The notes below the pieces were generated by a model. The model had not been told where the DNA came from and searched no databases. It was given only the letters and a program-made list of their open reading frames with translations. From Victivallaceae bacterium (GTDB taxonomy: Bacteria > Verrucomicrobiota > Lentisphaeria > Victivallales > Victivallaceae), in assembly GCA_028717165.1 (NCBI GenBank), contig JAQUOK010000046.1:1-11374 (forward strand): a stretch of DNA of 11,374 nucleotides, in the 5' to 3' direction. Numbering within the stretch: the stretch's first letter is position 1; every line of letters begins with the position of its first letter. The translations under genes and the position numbers were made by a program. Positions 5,992 to 11,374 of this stretch are shown in pieces.

Positions 5992-7131
5992 ATGAAAAAA
6001 AATGAGACAAATAAAGTTTATGTTCCCGTTAAGGAATATATTCTTCGCTTAATACGTTGCGGCCAACTGGCAGAAGGTAAATCTATCGAATCGGAGGAAG
6101 CCCTTGCCAAACGTTTTGCGGTTAGTCGTCGCTCCGTTCGAGTTGCCTTAAAAGAATTAGCGGATTGGGGATATTTAAATAAAATCCAAGGAAAGGGAAC
6201 TTTTGTCACCTATTCGGAATTGAGAGCCGGAATTAACAGACAACGTAGTTATGATCTGAAAATATTTGTTGTACTTGCCGAGGAAAAGGAGCATATTAGT
6301 GACTATTTCCAGGATTTTATTAGTGGAATTGCCTATGCTGCCAGCTTGAAAGGTTGTAAATTAGTTTATACAGCTCCTCTTTCTGATTTTAAAACCGCTT
6401 TTAAATTGTATGAAAAAGAAGGGTGTTCCGGTATTATCTGGCTTAAAGCAAATTTTGATTTACAGCCTGTGGTAAAAGAATTTGATAAGTTGGGCATACC
6501 TCAAATCCTGATAAACAGGAAAATTGAAGGTATTTCAAGCATATGTACAGATGAGGATTCAGCTTTTGAAGAAATAATTAATTTTTTTTCGGAAATAGGA
6601 CACCGAAAAATAGTTTTTATAAACTTGGGCATTCAGGAAAATATTTTTAAGCAACGTTCTTTTTATTTTAGAAAGCATACGAATTTGATGAGGATTGCGG
6701 CGGAAGAGCTGCTTTTTCAAATTCCTTTTGGATTTGACTATTTTAAAAAGCTCGATTCTGTTTTTTCCGGTACTGATGCTCCCACTTCGATAATTTTGGG
6801 AGGGCATTACATACTGAAGTGTTTACTGCCCTGGCTGACTTCCAGACAAATCCCCGAAGAATTTTCTGTTTTGTGTTTTAACGATTCTCCTGAGGCTGTA
6901 TCTTTCCGAACACCTATTACTGTTTACAGCGACCCCAGAAGGGAAATTGGAAAAAAAGCTTTAGAATTGCTTGAACTGTCTATTTATGGTAAAGCCATAA
7001 AGGGAGAATGCCAATTGGTTAAGGGCAACTTGATAGCCAGACGTTCTTGTGCCATTCCGTTTTATCTTCGGAATAACGTTGAATCAGTGATTTCACCCCC
7101 AATTTTTAAGGGATCGAACGATTACTTATGA
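5992..7131 (+). CDS. GntR-type winged-helix regulator with LacI/GalR-type sensor domain
   Basis: A 379-residue transcription factor. Residues 8-75 form a GntR winged helix: YVPVKEYILRLIRCGQLAEG, then S-IESEEALAKRFAVSRRSVRVAL and the wing GYLNKIQGKGTFV. From about residue 88 (LKIFVVLAEE) to about 355 it follows the periplasmic-binding-protein-like fold of LacI/GalR regulators, with GCSGIIWL, LGIPQILINRKIEG, GHRKIVFINLG, and near the end IPEEFSVLCFNDSPEAVSFRTPITVYSDPRREIGKKALELL. The same domain order is known from AraR of Bacillus, which releases DNA on binding a sugar. The inducer here is unknown. The dyad over its own promoter suggests autoregulation. It heads the AT-rich block and probably controls the secreted proteins that follow. 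No Shine-Dalgarno is evident before the ATG, which is accepted because the winged helix begins directly after it. It is probably cytoplasmic. Confidence 0.9.
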   Translation: MKKNETNKVYVPVKEYILRLIRCGQLAEGKSIESEEALAKRFAVSRRSVRVALKELADWGYLNKIQGKGTFVTYSELRAGINRQRSYDLKIFVVLAEEKEHISDYFQDFISGIAYAASLKGCKLVYTAPLSDFKTAFKLYEKEGCSGIIWLKANFDLQPVVKEFDKLGIPQILINRKIEGISSICTDEDSAFEEIINFFSEIGHRKIVFINLGIQENIFKQRSFYFRKHTNLMRIAAEELLFQIPFGFDYFKKLDSVFSGTDAPTSIILGGHYILKCLLPWLTSRQIPEEFSVLCFNDSPEAVSFRTPITVYSDPRREIGKKALELLELSIYGKAIKGECQLVKGNLIARRSCAIPFYLRNNVESVISPPIFKGSNDYL

Positions 7132-7310
7132 AACAATTACAGAATTTAACCTGAAAGAAGTATTATAATGTACACCGGAATAAAAGTAAACAATAGATAG
7201 TCGACCTGAAAAAGCTCGAAATTTTTTCAGGATAAGTAATTTCAATTCATTAAATCCTAAAGGATGGATTGAAAATGAATAGGCGAAATGCAAATAACAG
7301 GAGGTTAAAG
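7132..7310. promoter_or_regulatory. 179-base gap with two inverted repeats before the pseudopilin gene
   Basis: CCTGAAAAA (7205-7213) pairs perfectly with TTTTTCAGG (7223-7231) around a 9-base loop. A second, imperfect stem follows: ATTCATT (7245-7251) with AATGAAT (7274-7280), and AATCC (7253-7257) with GGATT (7266-7270), leaving a 1-by-3 internal loop. TATAAT occurs at 7164-7169 with no acceptable -35 box. The strong ribosome binding site AGGAGG is at 7299-7304. The first repeat could end the regulator transcript or bind a regulator; the second sits in the leader, where it could tune translation. Confidence 0.45.
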
Positions 7311-8003
7311 ATGAAAAAGCGGATAGTTAAAGTAAAATGGATTTTCACCCTTATTGAGTTGCTCGTTGTAATCGCTGTCATTGCCATTCTCGTTGCGCTA
7401 TTGCTCCCGGCCCTTAGCAAAGCAAAACTGACTTCCCAAAAAATAGTCTGTTCCAATAGTTTGAAACAAGTAGGCATTGGAGCGTTTATATATACCAATG
7501 ATTACTCCGGTTATTTGCCTAATTCGGGAGACTGTCATGTTCCCGGGGCTGATACATATAAGACCCAGATATTAATGGCGTTGGGTAAAGAACCCAGTAT
7601 TTTCAATTGTGAACATGGGATGTTTCAATGCGCCGGCCAGCAACTGAAAAGTTGCGGTTCAACCGCGTTCGGCGATAATGGATTTTATGGCGGATATGGC
7701 TGGAATTATAGATATTTATGTGTTGATATAGCCTCCCCCTCAACCCATTATCAGCTATTTAAAATAGAAAAGCCGTCTGAAACTATAATGGCAGGAGATA
7801 CCAGCGACTATTATGCAGGAGGGATACGCGCATATAGAGTATTTTACATCTATGATTGGGCTGCTGCCGGAGAAGGAACTTATACGGTCAGTAACAGACA
7901 CAGCGGGGCCGGTAATTATTTATGGTGTGACGGCCATGTCGATGCAAGATTTCGTAATGTTACATGGGCAAAGCGTTCTGCCTGGTTTCCTGTAATTAAA
8001 TAA
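7311..8003 (+). CDS. Pseudopilin-like protein with H-X9-DG C-terminal motif
   Basis: A 230-residue protein of the type II secretion/type IV pilin-like class that is expanded in Lentisphaerota and Planctomycetota. The N-terminus has five basic residues, then the prepilin signature FTLIELLVVIAVIAILVALL with F12 and E16, followed by LPALSKAK, a typical continuation. The C-terminus has H197-x9-D207-G208 (NRHSGAGNYLWCDGHVDA), the 'prepilin-type processing-associated H-X9-DG' motif. The body is Gly/Tyr-rich and contains Cys residues at about 47, 76, 101, 108, 116 and 136. The residue before the expected cleavage site is I11, where prepilin peptidases usually need Gly. AGGAGG at 7299-7304, six bases before ATG 7311, fixes this start over the upstream TTG 7269 and ATG 7275. 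The protein is probably anchored in the inner membrane by its N-terminal helix, with the rest outside. It sits between the regulator and the secreted LamG protein, so it may take part in exporting or displaying that protein; this is inference. Confidence 0.88.
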   Translation: MKKRIVKVKWIFTLIELLVVIAVIAILVALLLPALSKAKLTSQKIVCSNSLKQVGIGAFIYTNDYSGYLPNSGDCHVPGADTYKTQILMALGKEPSIFNCEHGMFQCAGQQLKSCGSTAFGDNGFYGGYGWNYRYLCVDIASPSTHYQLFKIEKPSETIMAGDTSDYYAGGIRAYRVFYIYDWAAAGEGTYTVSNRHSGAGNYLWCDGHVDARFRNVTWAKRSAWFPVIK

Positions 8004-8181
8004 CCGCGCATCGAGAAAGTCCAGTTGTTTCGTGATTGTAATAATGAAATCACAATGAAACCAAGCAGAGTGGCTCATTTTTCTCTGGCGTTTTTTTGCC
8101 CAAATCCGATATTTTTCGAAATATATTATCTTTAGAAATTTCTTAAATAATCACAAAACCTTATTACTAGGAGAAATTGTA
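8004..8181. other. 178-base gap with bulged hairpin before the LamG gene
   Basis: GTTTCGTGATT (8027-8037) can pair with AATCAC (8048-8053) and GAAAC (8057-8061) with a three-base bulge, giving an 11-pair stem and a 10-base loop. A smaller AT hairpin ATATTT-TTCG-AAATAT lies at 8109-8124. AGGAGA at 8169-8174, seven bases before ATG 8182, is a strong ribosome binding site. I found no promoter with both boxes at acceptable spacing and no copy of the operator dyad of 5908-5926. Confidence 0.45.
8066..8097 (+). terminator. Weak intrinsic-terminator candidate after the pseudopilin gene
   Basis: CAGAG (8066-8070) pairs with CTCTG (8083-8087) around a 12-base loop, followed by GCG and seven Ts (8091-8097). 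The T-run is good but the stem is short and the loop large, so it may be partial attenuation between the pseudopilin and the LamG gene, or nothing. Confidence 0.3.
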
Positions 8182-10869
8182 ATGAGCCAAATTGAGCGCA
8201 ACACCGAAGTCATCTCTTCCCGCTTTTTTACCGACAAAAAATTGTTCTCTTTAGGAAGAATGCGGATTTTTTGCAAAAATTTTCTGCCGTTGCTTCTTCT
8301 TTACAGCCTGCCACTCACAACAATTGAAACCTGTGCCCACGACAGTAACCCCTGCTGTTTTTGGCCCATGGACGAAGGGAAAGGAAACAGAATGTTTGAT
8401 CACGGGAAAAAACATAACGATGCTTTAATACATGGAGCAAAATGGGTTAAAACAAATCTGGGCATTGCCTTGGAGTTTGATGGGCTTGATGATTATGCGG
8501 ATTGCGGCAATATTAAGGATTTAGATGATTTGGATGCTTTCACGATATCAATGTGGATAAAGCCATATAAAAACAAAATCGGCAACATGCGTATTCTGGC
8601 AAAAGGAGATAAGTCTTCCGGCATACCGGACGGATATCGATTTTCAATTTACCTGAATAATGACGTTCTCCATTTTGTGGTTTCAAACGGAGTTAAGAAA
8701 ACGACAGTTAAAGCTCCGGTAAAAATAAATAATTTTCAGCAAATTATTGCTTCCTATGACGGTTCGAAAGTAAAACTGTACATTGACGGGAAACTGCAGG
8801 AACAAAAACCATTAACCGGTAAAATTCCATACTCGCCCAAAGGATTATATATTGGTTCATTGGGAGCAGCATGTTTTTACAAAGGGCTGATAAAGGATGT
8901 CCGAATTTATAACTGTTCATTGGAAGCAAAAGAAATTCAAGAGAAAAATCGAATCGCGGTTTTACCTAAAATAATTTGTCGTTTGGCAAAAGAAATTGAC
9001 AATCTGCAAACTAAAATCGATACTATCCGTGACAAAAGTCTTTTGTTAAAACTGGTTAACAGAGAAACAAATAAATTACGTGATATCGTTAAAAAAGCAA
9101 AACTCGGAAAATATAATTTGACTGTAGAGGACGCAAAAAAAATTGCCGATATCGACTTTTCCTTAATGTCCTTGAACAAACTTTTAACCGCACTTGAAAA
9201 TAAGAATATTCCTCCTGACGGCCCTTTGGTTTACATAGTTAACCCGATAACAAATGAAAAAATACATCCCGATGATTTTTACGGCTTTAAAGGAGAAATA
9301 AGTAATGACATCTGTGCTTTGGGGTGCGAAGGAGAATATAAACCGTTCAGTTTCGTTTTTTTTGCCACTGAAGATACGGACTTAAAACTGAAAGCTTCTC
9401 CTTTACGGGGAAAAGTCGATATGATCCCTGCCGCAAACGTAGATATAAAGGTGGTAAAATGGTGGTATCAGGCCGGAGAGGGCGGAAATACTCCTGTACG
9501 CCGGGGCAAGTTTTTTATTCCTGAATTATTATTACACGACGATTCTCTGGTTAAAACGGATAAACAGGGGGATAATTATTTGAAGTTAAGATTTCCAGAA
9601 GGGGAGAAATATGTCTGCATAAGTAAGGAAGAAGGAATTAGAGGAATTTCCGGTCATCCTGCCAACACTGAATTCCCGGTAATGGATTCTCCGGATTTAC
9701 AGCCGGTACATATCGGCAAGAACAGTAACAAACAGTTTTGGATAACGCTTAAGATACCCTCTGCTATAAAACCTGGATATTATACCGGAGACATACAGTT
9801 TATTGCCGGTTCTGAAAAGATAGGAAAAATCAATTTACGTTTAAAGATTTTACCTTTTGAACTGATGCCCTTGCCGTATACCGCATCCATATATTATCGC
9901 GGGAAATTAACCCATACGGACAGCGGATATATTTCATCCGAAAAAAAGAGCCAGGAACAATTAAAAGCGGAATTGAAAAATATTTATGAGCATGGACTTA
10001 CGAATATTCCTGTCTATCAGAAAGAATTGGATTTGCTGCGGAAATATTTAGAGATAAGAAAAGCGGCCGGCTTTAAAGATAAGTCTTTATATTATTTGGG
10101 TTTCTCTACCCAAGCTAAATCCGCTAAAGACATTCTGGCCTTAAAAGACAAAACCCGGGAAATTATTGACATCGCCAAATACAACGGGCTTGATACCACC
10201 TATATTTACGGTATTGACGAGGCACAAGGGAAGATACTTACCGACCAGAGACCAGCATGGAATGCCGTACATGCCGAAGGTGGAAAAATCTGGGTTGCAG
10301 GTTACAGCGGAAAAAATAAAAATTTTGACTTGATGGGGGATATTCAAGATGTGCTTGTATGTGCGGGCCCATTATCAAAACAGGAAGCATCCAAGTGGCA
10401 TTCACGCAACCATAAAATATTTTCCTATGCTAATCCTCAGGGAGGAATCGAAGAACCTGCGACTTACCGGAAAAACTACGGAATTTCCATATGGCAAAAT
10501 GATTATGACGGTTTCATAACTTACGCCTACCAGAATGGAACTGTCGGAGCGCTTAGTTGGAATGATTTTGAAAAGAAAGGCAACGCACGGTGCCGTCATC
10601 ATAATATGACTTACCCAACAACAAACGGAGTCGTCGATACAATACAGTGGGAAGGTTACCGGGAAGCGATTTCCGATCTGCGCTATCTTGCCACGTTATG
10701 TAAAACCATTGAAGAAGTCAAAAAAAACAGCAGTGAAAAGGAAAAACAAGCGATAAATGAAGCGGAAAAATATCTTGCAGCGTTGAAACGGCAGGATATA
10801 CGCAAGGATTCCCTTGATATGATTCGTTTGGAAATTGTAAACCTGATCATAAAACTGAAAGGGCTGTAG
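8182..10869 (+). CDS. Secreted LamG-domain protein with GH123/DUF4091-like C-terminal half
   Basis: An 895-residue protein. An N-terminal hydrophobic stretch NFLPLLLLYSLPLTT (33-47), preceded by basic residues, indicates a Sec signal peptide with likely cleavage near C51-A-H. Residues 58-255 are a LamG/concanavalin-like domain: CCFWPMDEGKGNRM, ALEFDGLDDYADCGN, FTISMWIKPY, LYIDGKL, GLIKDVRIYN. Residues 262-342 are a Lys/Glu/Leu-rich, probably helical linker. Residues 348-560 form a beta-rich domain (IPAANVDIKVVKWWYQAGEGG). Residues 575-870 resemble the TIM barrel of GH123/DUF4091 proteins, with Y676-G-I-D679-E680-A and a C-terminal QWEGYREAISDLRYLATL. GH123 enzymes remove GalNAc using an adjacent Asp-Glu pair and the substrate acetamido group; activity here is inferred. 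AGGAGA at 8169-8174 supports ATG 8182; ATG 8260 (M27) would give a more usual signal peptide. The next gene starts two bases after the TAG. Confidence 0.87.
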   Translation: MSQIERNTEVISSRFFTDKKLFSLGRMRIFCKNFLPLLLLYSLPLTTIETCAHDSNPCCFWPMDEGKGNRMFDHGKKHNDALIHGAKWVKTNLGIALEFDGLDDYADCGNIKDLDDLDAFTISMWIKPYKNKIGNMRILAKGDKSSGIPDGYRFSIYLNNDVLHFVVSNGVKKTTVKAPVKINNFQQIIASYDGSKVKLYIDGKLQEQKPLTGKIPYSPKGLYIGSLGAACFYKGLIKDVRIYNCSLEAKEIQEKNRIAVLPKIICRLAKEIDNLQTKIDTIRDKSLLLKLVNRETNKLRDIVKKAKLGKYNLTVEDAKKIADIDFSLMSLNKLLTALENKNIPPDGPLVYIVNPITNEKIHPDDFYGFKGEISNDICALGCEGEYKPFSFVFFATEDTDLKLKASPLRGKVDMIPAANVDIKVVKWWYQAGEGGNTPVRRGKFFIPELLLHDDSLVKTDKQGDNYLKLRFPEGEKYVCISKEEGIRGISGHPANTEFPVMDSPDLQPVHIGKNSNKQFWITLKIPSAIKPGYYTGDIQFIAGSEKIGKINLRLKILPFELMPLPYTASIYYRGKLTHTDSGYISSEKKSQEQLKAELKNIYEHGLTNIPVYQKELDLLRKYLEIRKAAGFKDKSLYYLGFSTQAKSAKDILALKDKTREIIDIAKYNGLDTTYIYGIDEAQGKILTDQRPAWNAVHAEGGKIWVAGYSGKNKNFDLMGDIQDVLVCAGPLSKQEASKWHSRNHKIFSYANPQGGIEEPATYRKNYGISIWQNDYDGFITYAYQNGTVGALSWNDFEKKGNARCRHHNMTYPTTNGVVDTIQWEGYREAISDLRYLATLCKTIEEVKKNSSEKEKQAINEAEKYLAALKRQDIRKDSLDMIRLEIVNLIIKLKGL

Positions 10870-10871
10870 TA

Positions 10872-11369
10872 ATGCATAACTTGTCTTTCTTTTTCTTGCT
10901 GGTCGGCCTGACTTGTTCGGTTGCCGGTACCGGAGCGGCATATAACTGTCATTATGTGAACGAACAGGCAAATGAGCCGCAACTTCCTACAGCAAGAGGA
11001 TTTATTGATCTTGGAAACCAATTGTCTCTTTCCCGCAAACAGACTTCTTTCAGAATCGGCTACGATAAAAAAGCTCTTTACTTTTTTATAAATTGCGAAG
11101 AGGGCGAAATGAATAAAATCAAAGCTGAAAACCGAAAAAGTTTATGGCAGGATGACAGTATCGAACTTTTTCTGTTAATTAACGGCAGCATGTATCAATT
11201 CATAGTAAACACCCAAGGCGCTAAATGGAGCAAAAAGCTTACCGGCGGAGAAAAAATATGTACGGAAAAATGGTCGGCGCTGGCCGACAGAAGAGCAAAT
11301 GGCTATGCGATAAAAATGATAATACCTTTTTCTTTGTTTAACTGCCCGGATCCGCTGGAAAGTTCCTGA
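10872..11369 (+). CDS. Secreted CBM9-like carbohydrate-binding protein, possibly truncated
   Basis: A 165-residue protein with a signal peptide (LSFFFLLVGLTCSVAGTGA, cleavage about residue 20-23) and one module like family 9 carbohydrate-binding (CBM9-like) domains: FIDLGN (44-49), TSFRIGYDKKALYFFINCEE (58-77), LWQDDSIELFLLINGSMYQF (90-109), IVNTQGAKWS, then WSALADRRANGYAIKMIIPFSLF (133-155). These modules bind soluble sugars or chain ends and often accompany secreted glycan-degrading enzymes. The family usually continues with a 'P-x-x-G-E-x-W-x-x-N-x-x-R' strand, but here TGA at 11367-11369 falls where the Trp would be, so the gene may be truncated, contain a sequencing error, or continue past the window in a working allele. 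Translation is probably coupled to the LamG gene (two-base gap), with AAAGGG at 10858-10863 as ribosome binding site. Its GC-poor codon use matches its neighbours. Confidence 0.72.
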   Translation: MHNLSFFFLLVGLTCSVAGTGAAYNCHYVNEQANEPQLPTARGFIDLGNQLSLSRKQTSFRIGYDKKALYFFINCEEGEMNKIKAENRKSLWQDDSIELFLLINGSMYQFIVNTQGAKWSKKLTGGEKICTEKWSALADRRANGYAIKMIIPFSLFNCPDPLESS

Positions 11370-11374
11370 GATCG

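Noticed and set aside
7164..7169. TATAAT as a promoter for the pseudopilin gene
   Set aside because: The -10 sequence is perfect, but no acceptable -35 box lies 15-19 bases upstream, and such hexamers are frequent in AT-rich DNA.
7269..7310. Upstream starts (TTG 7269, ATG 7275) for the pseudopilin gene
   Set aside because: AGGAGG at 7299-7304 is ideally placed for ATG 7311, and the upstream starts would put that site inside the coding region and lengthen the basic leader.
8091..8099. T-run GGCGTTTTTTTGCC read as a hairpin terminator on either strand
   Set aside because: Only three G/C pairs flank the T-run, so it cannot form a stable stem by itself; only the larger CAGAG/CTCTG structure is listed, at low confidence.
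1..11374. CRISPR array, tRNA, rRNA, transposase or integrase genes, or attachment sites
   Set aside because: No regularly spaced repeats, no cloverleaf-like sequence, no transposase or integrase pattern in any long frame, and no matching pair of long repeats flanking either block.

Overview
The window looks like part of a chromosome from the Lentisphaerota (Victivallis-like) or a close relative in the Planctomycetota/Verrucomicrobiota group. The evidence is a pseudopilin-like protein with an H-X9-DG tail, a GntR-type regulator fused to a LacI-type sensor, a secreted LamG plus GH123/DUF4091-like protein, and a CBM9-like secreted protein. This is recognition by eye of protein styles common in that group, not a database result. 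All supported genes are on the + strand. I see no rRNA, tRNA, CRISPR array or insertion sequence.

Region 1 (1-5524) is GC-rich (35 of 60 bases in line 541-600 by hand count) and tightly packed. It holds the 3' end of a UROD/MtaA-type methyltransferase-like gene, a beta-lactamase-fold serine hydrolase, a UPF0309-like SIS-domain sugar-binding protein, a probable Rossmann-less relative of the Gfo/Idh/MocA C-terminal domain, a full-length Gfo/Idh/MocA oxidoreductase, and a GH20-type beta-N-acetylhexosaminidase without a signal peptide. Junctions are 3, 74 and 1 bases, then a 4-base ATGA overlap, then either a TTGA overlap or a 17-base gap. This is almost certainly one operon whose promoter lies upstream of the window. 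The content suggests cytoplasmic handling of amino-sugar glycosides, but no substrate can be proved from sequence.

Region 2 (5525-5991) is a 467-base gap. It carries a palindromic A/T element soon after the GH20 stop, a moderately GC-rich island of unknown nature open in two frames, a 12-base perfect palindrome, and a good sigma70-type promoter whose -10 box lies inside a perfect 7+5+7 inverted repeat. That repeat is the likely operator of the regulator that follows.

Region 3 (5992-11374) is AT-rich (19 of 60 G+C in line 9001-9060; 16 of 60 in line 6361-6420). It holds the GntR/LacI-type hybrid regulator, the H-X9-DG pseudopilin-like protein, an 895-residue secreted protein with an N-terminal LamG domain and a GH123/DUF4091-like C-terminal half with an Asp-Glu pair, and a secreted CBM9-like protein that ends at the window edge, perhaps prematurely. 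It reads as an inducible glycan-use locus: a sensor-repressor, a possible export or surface component, a secreted hydrolase and a binding module.

The two regions probably have different histories, given the abrupt change in base composition, yet both contain a putative hexosaminidase of a substrate-assisted (Asp-Glu) type: GH20 inside the cell and GH123-like outside. That shared theme, the operator and the degenerate dehydrogenase-like gene are the points most worth following up. I found no clearly new biological system.
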